A DNA stretch of 64,000 bases from Gammaproteobacteria bacterium (GCA_947455595.1 CANGOP010000010.1:34743-98742); one strand, 5' to 3'; shown: positions 20,476 through 29,163, counted from the first letter of the stretch. Program-made: numbers and translations. Notes: a model not told the origin generated them from the sequence alone.

Positions 20476-20901
20476 ATGCTTCTTTCCACCAGCCGCAAGG
20501 CGCGCCTCTTCGCTCTGACCGCTGCTGCCATTGCCGTCGGTAGCCTCGCCGGATGTGGTGGCGGGGATGACGCTTCGACGCTGATGCACACCATGGTCAA
20601 GGTTGACTCGATCACGCAGGGCGGCTCCTGCGAGGACATCAACGTCAAGGTCAGCCCGGTCGACATCTTGCCGAATGCCCCGAAGATGTCGAACTCCAAG
20701 GAGTTCATCACCCCGGTCGCGCTGACCAAGGGTGCCGATGGCGTCTCCTGCTCGGGCACCGGGACGTCGATCCCGATGGCGCCGGGTAAGTGGAAGTTCA
20801 CGGCGATGATGCCCTCGGGTGTGTCCTCGTGCGAACACGATGTGCCGGCGACCGGCGCGTCGAATGTCGCTTTCAAGGATGGCGAAAGCGCCTGCCAGTA
20901 A
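20476..20901 (+). CDS. Small lipoprotein of unknown function
   Basis: A 141-residue protein with a lipoprotein signal: basic start MLLSTSRKAR, hydrophobic stretch, lipobox LAGC followed by GGGDD. The mature part has four further cysteines (GGSCED, GVSCSG, VSSCEHD, ESACQ) that could form two disulfides. The Asp residues just after the lipidated Cys resemble an inner-membrane retention signal, at least by the enterobacterial rule. The ATG at 20476 has AGGGGGA five bases upstream. No family is recognised. Confidence 0.75.
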   Translation: MLLSTSRKARLFALTAAAIAVGSLAGCGGGDDASTLMHTMVKVDSITQGGSCEDINVKVSPVDILPNAPKMSNSKEFITPVALTKGADGVSCSGTGTSIPMAPGKWKFTAMMPSGVSSCEHDVPATGASNVAFKDGESACQ

Positions 20902-20910
20902 GGTGCACGC

Positions 20911-20941
20911 GACCGGTCGGACAACAATCGTCCGACCGGTC
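20911..20941. promoter_or_regulatory. Perfect 12-bp inverted repeat upstream of tetR-type gene, likely operator
   Basis: GACCGGTCGGAC and GTCCGACCGGTC are perfect reverse complements around a seven-base spacer. Each arm contains the eight-base palindrome GACCGGTC, which recalls known TetR-family operators with GACC/GGTC half-sites. There is no T-run on the plus strand, which argues against a simple terminator for the preceding lipoprotein gene. It ends 17 bases before the regulator start. A TATAAA at 20946-20951 could be the -10 of the regulator. Confidence 0.65.
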
Positions 20942-20958
20942 ATGCTATAAACGAGCCC

Positions 20959-21561
20959 ATGTCTAAAGGTGCTCGAACTCGGGCCTCTATTCTGCAGGCC
21001 GCCGTCGAAATGGCGTGCCTCAACGGGCTCGCGGGCGTCAGCCTGCAGCCGCTGGCCGACCGTGTCGGGATGACCAAGAGTGGGCTATACGCCCATTTCG
21101 GGTCTAAAGAAGCCCTGCAACTGGCCACGCTAGAGTCGGCGACTGAGCGATTCCTCGAAACGGTCGTGGCGCCTTCGAAAGGTGCAGCACCCGGTCTTCC
21201 GCGACTGGAGGACCTCTACGAGCGCTGGCTGGCTTGGCCGGGGAATGCGGGTTTACCGGGTCAGTGTCCCTTTTTTGCCGCGGCTGACGAGTTTGATGAC
21301 GCCGACGGCCCCGTGAGAGAGCGGTTGGAACGTACGTTTCGGGAATTTCGCCAGGTCAGCGAGCAGCTGATTGCGTCGGCAGTCCGCCACGGCCACCTCC
21401 CTCCAGGCACTGACCCTGAACAATGGTTCCACGAACTCATGGCGCTGCGACAGGCGCACCATTGGGCGGCAGGCTTCATGCGCGACGGCAAAGCGCTGGA
21501 GCGATCGCGTGCCGGCTTCGATCGGCTCGCCGCTCGGCGACGGCCCGTTCGGCCGGAATAA
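20959..21561 (+). CDS. TetR/AcrR-family transcriptional regulator
   Basis: A 200-residue one-component regulator. The N-terminal helix-turn-helix spans about residues 8-55 (TRASILQAAVEMACLNGLAG then VGMTKSGLYAHFGSKEAL), a strong TetR match. The C-terminal ligand domain contains GQCPFFAAADEFDD, seen in a common AcrR subgroup. The ligand is unknown. A long perfect palindrome immediately upstream suggests autoregulation. The next gene downstream is a lipoprotein 36 bases away, which may be co-transcribed. Confidence 0.92.
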   Translation: MSKGARTRASILQAAVEMACLNGLAGVSLQPLADRVGMTKSGLYAHFGSKEALQLATLESATERFLETVVAPSKGAAPGLPRLEDLYERWLAWPGNAGLPGQCPFFAAADEFDDADGPVRERLERTFREFRQVSEQLIASAVRHGHLPPGTDPEQWFHELMALRQAHHWAAGFMRDGKALERSRAGFDRLAARRRPVRPE

Positions 21562-21597
21562 TGGATCTTCACCCCGGCCCATAGCCCAAAGATTGCT

Positions 21598-22239
21598 GTG
21601 CCCACTTTCCGCATTCCTGCTCTCGCGATGGCTGTTGCTATTCTGCTCGCCGGCTGTGGAAATCGAGGTTTGTCTCATCCGCACGCACCGACGTCAGAGT
21701 GGAACCGACTGGCCCCTGTCACATTACCGCTGCGTATTGCTCCCGATCTGGTGGTCAAGCGTGTGCGTTTTGGCTTGCTGAAGACGACGCCCTCCGGCAA
21801 CGAGGAATTTATCGCCACCGACGTTTTGCCGGCAGAAGAGGGTGTGAACTACGGTTGGATCGCGGATGTGGAAACCACTCGTCCCTCATTACGCTGGCAG
21901 GAACGGTTGTATCTTCCATCGGCACAGGACGATTGGGGTGATGCGGCAGAAGATGAGGACGTCGTCATCTCCCAAGACGGCCGTACGGCGCTCTCGACCG
22001 GCGACGACGTGGTCGGTGCAGGACAAGTGCGCCATATGTATTGGTTGGTCAGTACCGGTGACCCCCTAGGTCGCTACGAGATGGATGTGGCTATCGAGGG
22101 ACACCCGGTCGCACACTTTGAATTTCACCTCGACCATCGTGTTCACGAAAAGCCCATGCTCGTGCGGTATCCTCGACGGACGGGCGCGATGCCCGGGTTG
22201 CGGGTCGCGCGCAAAGAGGTGAGCTCGAGATGGAAATGA
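21598..22239 (+). CDS. Lipoprotein of unknown function
   Basis: A 213-residue protein with lipobox LLAGC (lipidated Cys about residue 20) after a short hydrophobic segment. The mature domain appears all-beta with many charged residues (LPAEEGVNYGWIADVETTRPSLRWQERLYLP). The GTG at 21598 is needed to give a complete signal peptide; the internal ATG at 21628 would leave too short an n-region. It overlaps the next gene (KTSC) by 10 bases, suggesting coupling. No family is recognised. Confidence 0.65.
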   Translation: MPTFRIPALAMAVAILLAGCGNRGLSHPHAPTSEWNRLAPVTLPLRIAPDLVVKRVRFGLLKTTPSGNEEFIATDVLPAEEGVNYGWIADVETTRPSLRWQERLYLPSAQDDWGDAAEDEDVVISQDGRTALSTGDDVVGAGQVRHMYWLVSTGDPLGRYEMDVAIEGHPVAHFEFHLDHRVHEKPMLVRYPRRTGAMPGLRVARKEVSSRWK

Positions 22240-22439
22240 AGCGAGTGAATGCGGGTGACCTTCGGGCTATCGGCTACGACGAGGCGAACCGCTTGCTGCG
22301 CGTCGAAGTCGGCTACCGGGTGATCGAATTCTCGGGCGTCTCCTTCGAGGTTTGGCGGCGACTTTCAACCGCGACCTCGATGTGGAGCTATTACCGCGAC
22401 AACATCGAAGAAAACTATCCTGAACGGACCATTCGTTGA
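22230..22439 (+). CDS. KTSC domain protein
   Basis: A 69-residue soluble protein made almost entirely of a KTSC domain: RAIGYDEANRLLRVEV, VIEFSGVSFEVWRRL, then SMWSYYRDNIEENYP. The family is widespread and often fused to or near lysyl-tRNA-synthetase-like and other proteins, but its role is not established. It overlaps the preceding lipoprotein gene by 10 bases and is four bases from the next gene. Confidence 0.82.
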   Translation: MEMKRVNAGDLRAIGYDEANRLLRVEVGYRVIEFSGVSFEVWRRLSTATSMWSYYRDNIEENYPERTIR

Positions 22440-22443
22440 GCGC

Positions 22444-23439
22444 ATGAACTTGACGACCAAGACCTTCAGCGTCCGTCGATTGCTGCCCATTGCGCTCTCT
22501 GCGCTGATCGTCGCACTGGCTTGGCGATTTCTGCAGCATGGCGGTGTTCGTCAGCTCAACGTTGCCGATGTGCTGCGCGCGCTGCATGAGATTCCTCTGA
22601 GTGGAGCCATCATCGGCGCGAGCCTCGCGATTTTGTTGTACGGCGCCTTGGCGCTTTGCGAAGCCATCATCGCCGGTGTCGTGGCCGGCCCCGTGAGTCC
22701 CCGTCGAGCCGCGATGGGTGGATTTTTAGCGTCTTCAATCGGTCATGTCTTGGGATTAGGCGCCGTCTCGGGCGGCGCCATTCGGTATCGCCTCTATTCC
22801 GCTGTCGGGATGCGTCCGCTCGATATCGGCAAGATGATTCTACTGGCTGCTATTCCGTATCCAGCAGGCTTAGGCATCCTCTTGGCTGCCTCTTTGCTGA
22901 TTCAGACGGAGGCTGCAGCGCCGTTATTGCATAGTACGCCTGCACTCGTGCGCGGCATCGGCTTGGCGCTCGTGGCGCTGCACCTCGGCTACTTGACGTT
23001 GGTTCTGCGGCATCGTGGTCCGATTCACCTAGGCCGCTATCAGGTGCCACTACCGCCACCTCGCCTGACGGCCGTGCAGTATCTGGTGGGCGTCATCGAA
23101 GTCACGTGCGGTGCCGGTATTTTGTATGTTCTGCTGCCGCCGGGCACCGACCTACCGTTTACCGTCTACATGGGCGTCTATGTGGTCAGCATCTTGGCAG
23201 GCTTGGCCTCGGGACTGCCCGCTGGTCTCGGTGTCTTTGATGTCGCGATGGTGGCCCTGTTGCCAACTCTGCATCCTGCGCAGGTCACGGCTGTCGTGAT
23301 TGTGTATCGCGGACTGCTCGAAGTCGGTCCGGTATTGATCGCGCTGACGACATTCGCAGCTTATGAAATCTGGTGGCGCCTTCCGGCCCAGCGCGCGCGC
23401 GCTGCTGCGGTCGAGGCCGAACAACGCGATCAGGACTGA
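22444..23439 (+). CDS. MprF-type membrane domain protein (UPF0104/YbhN-like)
   Basis: A 331-residue membrane protein with about eight helices matching the lysylphosphatidylglycerol synthase transmembrane family. GHVLGLGAVSGGAIRYRLY and LASGLPAGLGVFDVAM, VVIVYRGLLEVGPVLI are the recognisable conserved blocks. The soluble aminoacyltransferase domain of MprF is absent, so it is a flippase-like part alone rather than a lipid synthase. It is tightly linked to the KTSC and lipoprotein genes and ends one base before the convergent minus-strand gene. Confidence 0.85.
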   Translation: MNLTTKTFSVRRLLPIALSALIVALAWRFLQHGGVRQLNVADVLRALHEIPLSGAIIGASLAILLYGALALCEAIIAGVVAGPVSPRRAAMGGFLASSIGHVLGLGAVSGGAIRYRLYSAVGMRPLDIGKMILLAAIPYPAGLGILLAASLLIQTEAAAPLLHSTPALVRGIGLALVALHLGYLTLVLRHRGPIHLGRYQVPLPPPRLTAVQYLVGVIEVTCGAGILYVLLPPGTDLPFTVYMGVYVVSILAGLASGLPAGLGVFDVAMVALLPTLHPAQVTAVVIVYRGLLEVGPVLIALTTFAAYEIWWRLPAQRARAAAVEAEQRDQD

Positions 23440-23440
23440 G

Positions 23441-23986
23441 TTACTCCTCCGCCTGGCGGGTCACCTTGATCAGCAATTGGCCGGCATCGGCGGCGCCCAT
23501 CAAGGTCGAACTGTCGGCGTCATGAGCGGTATAGACGACCATAAACCGTTCCGGACCGGAGCGGTCGACTTCAACGGTGAGCCGATAGCCCGGCGAAATT
23601 GTCTGCGCGTATTCGGGTAGGTCAAATCGCCACGAAGAACCTTCAGAGGCACGTACAACCAGATAATTCGCCGACAGCAGCGCGAGAGACGGATAGAAGA
23701 CTCGCGAACGCGCGGGATCTGTGGGCGGGCTTAAAAGGCTGATGACATCAATTAAATAGCGGCCGGGTTCGTCGGGAAGTCTGAAGGCCGCGAACGGACT
23801 CACCCCGGATTTGAACTCGAATCTCGGGCTCGCGTCGGTGATCGCGACGCGCACGAGCCCCGTTGCCGGCAGTGCCAAATAGTCGAAAGTTTCGGGATCC
23901 ACCGACAACGATCCGGCTTGCGCTGCGCCGCCTATGAGAACAGTGGCCAAGCAGAGCACGCGCTTCAATGGTCTAAAGTAGAGCAT
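23441..23986 (-). CDS. Exported protein, possibly MalM-like
   Basis: A 181-residue protein with signal peptide (RVLCLATVLIGGAAQAG) and a beta-rich mature domain. The segment VFYPSLALLSANYLVVRAS and the later RFMVVYTAHD resemble conserved positions of MalM-type periplasmic proteins, but no maltose genes are near and the match is by eye only. Its start codon overlaps that of a possible longer start of the divergent oligopeptidase gene. Confidence 0.5.
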   Translation of the reverse strand: MLYFRPLKRVLCLATVLIGGAAQAGSLSVDPETFDYLALPATGLVRVAITDASPRFEFKSGVSPFAAFRLPDEPGRYLIDVISLLSPPTDPARSRVFYPSLALLSANYLVVRASEGSSWRFDLPEYAQTISPGYRLTVEVDRSGPERFMVVYTAHDADSSTLMGAADAGQLLIKVTRQAEE

Positions 23987-24008
23987 GCCAACAGGCTACC
24001 ATGGGCGG

Positions 24009-26135
24009 ATGCAACGTACGCCCCGCGCGGAATCTGATTTGGCATCACCCCGCTACGTTCCGCCCAAGCCAGAAGAACGACCGCGACGACTTTCCTCGCC
24101 CTTCGGGGAGCGAACCGATCCTTGGTTCTGGTTACGCAATGACGAGCGCAATGCACCCGATGTCCTGGCGCATCTAGCGGCCGAAAATCACACCTGTGAC
24201 CGCTGGTTTGCACCGTTGCAGCCCTTGATTGATCGCCTGAAAGCCGAGCATGCCGCTCGCGTACCCCCAGAGGACACGAGTCTTCCCGTACTTGAACGCG
24301 GATGGTGGTATCAGAGTCGATTTCGCGCCGGTGCGGAGCATCCCATCCATGTCCGTTGGCGAGATGGCGAGTGCACCGAGGAACTCTTGCTGGATGCCGA
24401 AGAGGCCGCCGAGGGCGCTACGGCCTACACGTTAGGCGCGTTGGAGGTTTCAAACGACGGACGATATTTGGCGATCACCGAAGATCGGCTCGGACGCCGG
24501 GATTACATCCTACGCCTGGTCGATCGGATATCGGGCGTCCCCCTACCGGAGAAGATCGCGGGCATTGATTCGGACATCGTGTTCTTGGATGACGGATCAC
24601 TCCTCTACATCGCTCAGGATCCGATCACGCTTCTCGGCTATCGGGTGCTGCGTCATATCCCGGGCACAGATTCCTGTACCGATACCTTGTTATATGAAGA
24701 AAACGACGATGCGTTTGCGCTGTCGATCGAACGAAGTCGGAGTGGAAAATGGGTGTTTCTACACCTCGAGAGTACTTCGACCAGTGAAATGCACTATCTG
24801 GCAGCGGATGCCACGGCGCTTCGGTTCACTGTGGCCATACCCCGCGGACACGGGCATGAGTATGAACTCGAAGATCATGGAGACCGCTGTCTCTTGCGGA
24901 CGAACGAAGATGCGGTTGATTTCCGGATCGTCGAAGCACCGCTTGCTCGCGTAGCCGATCGGTCAACCTGGCGCGACATTGTTCCCTCGCGTCCTGGCAT
25001 CGTGATTACCGCAATAGCAACGTTTACCCACCATTGGGCCATTGCCGAGCGCAGTGGTGGCATCGGCCAGGTTCGCCTCATCGACCAACGCGATGGCCAT
25101 GAGCGCGTATTAGAAGCGCCAGATACCGCTGCCACGCTTTGGTTGGACGTGAACGCTGATGCCACTGCGCCGTTTCTGCGCTTCGCTTGGGGATCTCTTG
25201 CGCAGCCAACGGTGCGTGAAGAACTCAACTTCGCGACCGGCCAGACCCGCGTCCTGCGTATCGATCCCGTCGAGGGCGGGCATCGACCGGATCAATATGT
25301 CGCTGAAAGGCGATGGATCCGCGTGCGGGATGGTGCGGACGTTCCGGTATCGCTACTACGGCACATCGACACACCCACCGATGGTCAGGCTCCCTTGTTG
25401 ATGACAGCGTATGGCGCATATGGTCACGCGCAGCCGGCGGTGTTCGACCGGAGCGTACTACCCTTGATTGATCGCGGCTTTGTTTACGCGATCGCTCACG
25501 TCCGAGGCGGCGATGAACTCGGCCGTGCATGGTATGACGCCGGCCGCCTTCTCGAGAAACACCATACATTCGAAGACTTCATTGACGTGAGGCGGGCCTT
25601 AGTGGAGGCGGGCGTAGCCGATCCGTCTCGATGTTGCGCACTCGGTGCGAGTGCAGGGGGGTTGTTGATCGGTGTCATCGCGAACGAAGCAGCGAGCGAG
25701 TTTCGTGCCCTGGTTGCACACGTTCCGTTCGTCGACGTTCTCACATCGATGCTGGATGACGAGCTACCTTTGACAACGCTGGAGTATGAGGAGTGGGGCA
25801 ACCCCGCTGAGGATCCGGTGGCCTATCGATATATCGAGCGCTACAGTCCCTATGACAATTTACGTCCACGCGCCTACCCGGCCTTGTTTGCGACCGGAGG
25901 GCTGCATGACTCTCAAGTTCAGTATTGGGAGAGCGCAAAGTGGGTGGCCAAGATGCGACGCTGTCAGACCGGCGATGCGCCCATCATGTTGCGCGTTCAT
26001 CTCGATGCTGGGCACGGTGGGGCAACAGGCCGTTACGGTGGACATGAAGAAGTTGCGCTCGAGCAGGCTTTTCTCATCGACATGACCAAGTCGCCGCGCG
26101 AACCCTTGAAAGCCCGGCCGCCGACCCCACGCTAA
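24009..26135 (+). CDS. ptrB: Oligopeptidase B (protease II), S9A family
   Basis: A 708-residue cytoplasmic serine peptidase cutting after basic residues in short peptides. The N-terminal part (PPKPEERPRRLSSPFGERTDPWFWLRNDER) is typical of oligopeptidase B, followed by the propeller and a C-terminal hydrolase domain with GASAGGLLIG (Ser near 548), FATGGLHDSQVQYWE (Asp) and DAGHGGATGRYGG (His). Length is near the usual 690. The ATG at 24009 is preferred; another ATG at 23985 overlaps the divergent gene's start. There is no signal peptide. Confidence 0.94.
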   Translation: MQRTPRAESDLASPRYVPPKPEERPRRLSSPFGERTDPWFWLRNDERNAPDVLAHLAAENHTCDRWFAPLQPLIDRLKAEHAARVPPEDTSLPVLERGWWYQSRFRAGAEHPIHVRWRDGECTEELLLDAEEAAEGATAYTLGALEVSNDGRYLAITEDRLGRRDYILRLVDRISGVPLPEKIAGIDSDIVFLDDGSLLYIAQDPITLLGYRVLRHIPGTDSCTDTLLYEENDDAFALSIERSRSGKWVFLHLESTSTSEMHYLAADATALRFTVAIPRGHGHEYELEDHGDRCLLRTNEDAVDFRIVEAPLARVADRSTWRDIVPSRPGIVITAIATFTHHWAIAERSGGIGQVRLIDQRDGHERVLEAPDTAATLWLDVNADATAPFLRFAWGSLAQPTVREELNFATGQTRVLRIDPVEGGHRPDQYVAERRWIRVRDGADVPVSLLRHIDTPTDGQAPLLMTAYGAYGHAQPAVFDRSVLPLIDRGFVYAIAHVRGGDELGRAWYDAGRLLEKHHTFEDFIDVRRALVEAGVADPSRCCALGASAGGLLIGVIANEAASEFRALVAHVPFVDVLTSMLDDELPLTTLEYEEWGNPAEDPVAYRYIERYSPYDNLRPRAYPALFATGGLHDSQVQYWESAKWVAKMRRCQTGDAPIMLRVHLDAGHGGATGRYGGHEEVALEQAFLIDMTKSPREPLKARPPTPR

Positions 26136-26171
26136 ACCGGATGCTGTCGTTTCGTTTTTCGGGAGATCGTT

Positions 26172-26780
26172 GTGAAACTCTACTATTCACCTGGCGCATG
26201 TTCTTTTGCTTCCCACATCGTATTGCATGAACTCGCGCTTCCTCATGAGGTGGAACGGGTCAACCTGCGCAATCGCCAAACGGCCGCCGGCGAGGATTTC
26301 ACAGCGATCAATCCCAAAGGCTACGTGCCGGCACTTGTCATTGAGCCCGGCGTTGTATTGACCGAAGGTACGGCGGTACTTCAATACTTGGCCGACTTAA
26401 AGCCTCAACAGGGCCTCGCGCCGGCGGTCGGGTCGCTGGGTCGCTATCGGCTGGCGGAATGGCTCGGCTACATCAATTCCGAAATTCATAAAAACTATTC
26501 GCCGCTTTTTAACCCAGCTGCGACCGATGATATGAAGTCGCTGGCAAAGGCGGCATTGCTGCGACGTTACGCCTACGCAGAGGACGCGCTGAGCCGCCAT
26601 CCTTATCTGCTCGGTGAACAGTTTTCAGTGGCCGACGCATACTTGTACACAACCCTCACCTGGTCCGGTCGAGTTGGCGTCGATCTCACGGGCATGACGC
26701 ACCTTTTGGACTTCCAGCAGCGTGTGTCGAAGCGTCCGTCAGTCATCGCCGCTGCTGCGGTGGAGTTTCCATCGACGTAA
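26172..26780 (+). CDS. gstA: Glutathione S-transferase, beta class
   Basis: A 202-residue cytosolic GST. The N-terminal thioredoxin-like domain starts MKLYYSPGACSFASHI, with the beta-class catalytic Cys10, and contains NPKGYVPALV with the cis-proline and TEGTAVLQYLAD, which binds the gamma-glutamyl part. The helical C-terminal domain contains FSVADAYLYTTLTW with the N-capping box. It lies 36 bases after ptrB in the same direction and converges on an M23 peptidase gene. Confidence 0.94.
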   Translation: MKLYYSPGACSFASHIVLHELALPHEVERVNLRNRQTAAGEDFTAINPKGYVPALVIEPGVVLTEGTAVLQYLADLKPQQGLAPAVGSLGRYRLAEWLGYINSEIHKNYSPLFNPAATDDMKSLAKAALLRRYAYAEDALSRHPYLLGEQFSVADAYLYTTLTWSGRVGVDLTGMTHLLDFQQRVSKRPSVIAAAAVEFPST

Positions 26781-26804
26781 GCGGTGAGACCACCCCGCCT
26801 CAGC

Positions 26805-28298
26805 TCAGTGGCGCGTTTCGCGCGCCAGAGTGTTCTCCAGAATACGGCGCGCTAGCGCGCCGTAGTCTGCGGGTCGCAATGACCACAAGGAGTAAGGCTG
26901 GGCGAGGTCCAACGGGTCGATATAGGAGCCCTCGTGACGGATTTCAAAGTGCAGATGAGGCCCTGTCGATAAACCGGTAGATCCAACCTTCCCGAGCACT
27001 TGGCCGCGCTCAACGTGGCTGCCCACCGTTAGATTGGGTGCATACGCCGATAAGTGGCCGTAATGGGTCGTGTAACCGCCACTGTGCTGAATGATGATGA
27101 GGTTGCCATAGCCGCTGAACGGACCGGCAAACAAGACCGAGCCTTCGGCCACTGCGACGACCGGTGTGCCGACCGGCGCGACGTAGTCGATGCCAATATG
27201 CAGCGCGTCATGACGTATGCGCTGCGCCAATTGGCGCTTGCGTGATTTCGGCTTCTTGGCACCGCTCGGTACCGACGCCGCCCGCGCAGCGGCAGGACCC
27301 GTTGCGCGGATCCCACGCGAGACGTACGTGAAGTTTACCGGGCTAACCCAGAACAGCGGCTCGTAGGACTCGCCGTTCGCGGCGTAAAATCCTCCCGGTA
27401 GATCGGGTCGGTCAACCCACAAGGCTTGGCCCAACGGGCGACCGCTCGCGCGGTCGACGAGTTCCACGCTCACGAGGTGCGGCTCGGCGCCCTCAGCGTC
27501 CGTCTCAGTGACGACATGGACTTCGCTGGCTGCGACGACAGCCGCTTCGAGGGGCTGGACGAGTGCGCGGGTCAGCGACACCACCGAGTACGTCAGATCC
27601 GGGGCGACGAGTCGTTCCGCGTCGCCGGTATTCCACATGGCGTCATCGGGATCCAGTGACATGAAGTGGAACTTCGCGGCCGGCGGCCAGACGTCGGTCC
27701 GGCCAGTGATCGGTCCACGGGCCCGCTCACGATTATAAATATGTAGTCGTTGACCGGAACCCACGGAGTCATGGGACACCAGCGCAATGGCGAGGAGTCC
27801 AGATTCCTCGCTCGTGAGTAGCGCGTAAGGTACGCATCCGGTGCCGGGATCACCCTCAACACCGTCGCCAACCAAGACGGCCTTCAGCGATTCATCTGTA
27901 ATGCCGATGGCGGCCAGCAAGGAGGACGCGCCTCCCGATGTGAATGCGCAACCCCACCGGGCATTCCAGGGCGGTGGATCCGCATCGGTATATTCCTCGT
28001 CGCTGGCCGCAGCCCGTGTGCCAGAGGCGGGTCGAATCGACCAGGTCGGTGGCGGCCCCTTGGAGGGATGCGGTACGGCCGCATCGGCGCCATGTTTGCC
28101 ATTGCGCTTGCCAGTTTTGTTCGGTGCGGCAGCCGCCTTGCCGCGACTCGGCGCCGGGTTAGCCGCCTTATGGCTCACGGCTGGTGCTGGCGCAGGTTTC
28201 CCGGGTGTCTTGGGGGCGGCCGGTGCTGCCGCCATGACCACCAAGAGGCTGAGTCCTGCACAGAGGCTCAGGATGCCGACCCACCGTTTGCGCGTCAC
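26805..28298 (-). CDS. Exported M23-family (LytM) peptidoglycan endopeptidase
   Basis: A 497-residue secreted protein. An N-terminal hydrophobic segment (ILSLCAGLSLLVVMAAAPA) leads to a long Ala/Pro/Lys-rich linker, then an unassigned beta-rich region (about residues 110-340), and a C-terminal LytM domain with HIGIDYVAPVGTP, HYGHLS and HLHFE, which supply the zinc ligands and catalytic His. All ligands are present, so it is probably active rather than an EnvC-type activator. The GTG at 28298 is chosen because GGGAGA lies at good spacing; an ATG at 28343 would add a polar extension before the signal. Confidence 0.88.
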   Translation of the reverse strand: MTRKRWVGILSLCAGLSLLVVMAAAPAAPKTPGKPAPAPAVSHKAANPAPSRGKAAAAPNKTGKRNGKHGADAAVPHPSKGPPPTWSIRPASGTRAAASDEEYTDADPPPWNARWGCAFTSGGASSLLAAIGITDESLKAVLVGDGVEGDPGTGCVPYALLTSEESGLLAIALVSHDSVGSGQRLHIYNRERARGPITGRTDVWPPAAKFHFMSLDPDDAMWNTGDAERLVAPDLTYSVVSLTRALVQPLEAAVVAASEVHVVTETDAEGAEPHLVSVELVDRASGRPLGQALWVDRPDLPGGFYAANGESYEPLFWVSPVNFTYVSRGIRATGPAAARAASVPSGAKKPKSRKRQLAQRIRHDALHIGIDYVAPVGTPVVAVAEGSVLFAGPFSGYGNLIIIQHSGGYTTHYGHLSAYAPNLTVGSHVERGQVLGKVGSTGLSTGPHLHFEIRHEGSYIDPLDLAQPYSLWSLRPADYGALARRILENTLARETRH

Positions 28299-28670
28299 CG
28301 GACATCTCCCAAGATCGTCGCCCGACCGGACGAGGGCGGGCATCGTAGCAGGGCCGATCTCGCCGTGCAGAGCCGCGCTGCCGTTGCGCCATGAACACAG
28401 CTAATGTTGTCCTGTACAAGCCTTGTTGCGACGGAAAAACCCTGTTAATTCCATGGGTTGGCTGAGTGTCGAGGGGCGACTGCTCGGTCTCTTGTGGCGC
28501 GCGCGCATCATATAACTCATTGATTATAAACTCTTTTTTAAAACTCTCGCGCAAAATAACCGTAGACAATGCGATCGAGTCGGGGCAGGATGTCCGTGGG
28601 AAGGGGCCACGGCCTAAGGGCCATGGCATTAAACATAATAAAAATTTAAATGACGGGTGGAGAACAGGCC
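28299..28670. other. AT-rich intergenic island, no gene seen
   Basis: This is the only gap over 300 bases. From about 28505 to 28560 and again 28626-28650 the DNA is markedly AT-rich against its surroundings. On the minus strand a perfect TATAAT (complement of 28523-28528) may serve the M23 gene, without a good -35. Toward the plus-strand gene there is a hairpin (28606-28627) and then an A/T run directly before the ribosome-binding site. I see no ORF, RNA gene or mobile-element remnant here. Confidence 0.5.
28606..28627 (+). other. Hairpin in the leader of the 28.7-kb gene
   Basis: GCCACGGCC and GGCCATGGC pair with one mismatch around a TAAG loop. It lies 43 bases before the downstream start codon, followed by an A/T-rich unstructured run, a layout seen in structured 5' leaders. 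The role is unknown. Confidence 0.4.
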
Positions 28671-29135
28671 ATGGGCTACAAGATCCATTGCAAGACGCGT
28701 GTTCCGATGTGGATGCGCGGCCAAGTTGAGTCACTGCTGTTTTTTAATGGCGGTCAGCATCGTGTACGTGACGCTATCGCTGAGTCCATTGAACGCTATG
28801 GCGTGCCGGAAGTGAGCGAAGACGCGTCGGGATTGCGAATCGCCGTCCGTGGTACGCACGAGGCGCAAACGCTCTGGGCCGTTCATGAAGAGGGTTCGTT
28901 GTCACGCGTAGTGGGCGTTTTGGTGTATGCCCGTGATGCGGCCGACGAAATCACTGTGCTCCATGTGGGTGTCGCAGACGATTACGCTCAGGGCGGCGCG
29001 TACGCGTCCGAGCACGTGCTGGCTCGCTTGATGCAGCAGGCGCGACGTATTGCGCGCGACACTGCCGGCGTGCGGCACTTGGGTGTTGCTTACCGTCACA
29101 CGCGCCTGAGACTGTCAAACGCCCTGTCAGCGTAG
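28671..29135 (+). CDS. Hypothetical soluble protein
   Basis: A 154-residue soluble protein without signal or membrane segments. The central VVGVLVYARDAADEITVLHVGVADDY followed by a helix (LARLMQQARRIARD) vaguely suggests a GNAT-type fold, but no acetyl-CoA loop (Q/RxxGxG/A) is visible, so I do not assign one. The ATG at 28671 lies about nine bases after GGTGGAG; an ATG at 28650 is also in frame. It is preceded by an AT-rich leader with a hairpin and followed 28 bases later by a SYLF gene. Confidence 0.65.
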   Translation: MGYKIHCKTRVPMWMRGQVESLLFFNGGQHRVRDAIAESIERYGVPEVSEDASGLRIAVRGTHEAQTLWAVHEEGSLSRVVGVLVYARDAADEITVLHVGVADDYAQGGAYASEHVLARLMQQARRIARDTAGVRHLGVAYRHTRLRLSNALSA

Positions 29136-29163
29136 CCGCTCGGGCGACGTTAGTCGGAGATAG

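Noticed and set aside
22444..23439. Calling the membrane protein a full MprF lysyl-phosphatidylglycerol synthase
   Set aside because: Only the membrane domain is present; the aminoacyl-transfer domain is missing.
28606..28650. Intrinsic terminator at the 28.6-kb hairpin
   Set aside because: The hairpin is followed by A/T mixed sequence rather than a T-run and points into the downstream gene's leader.
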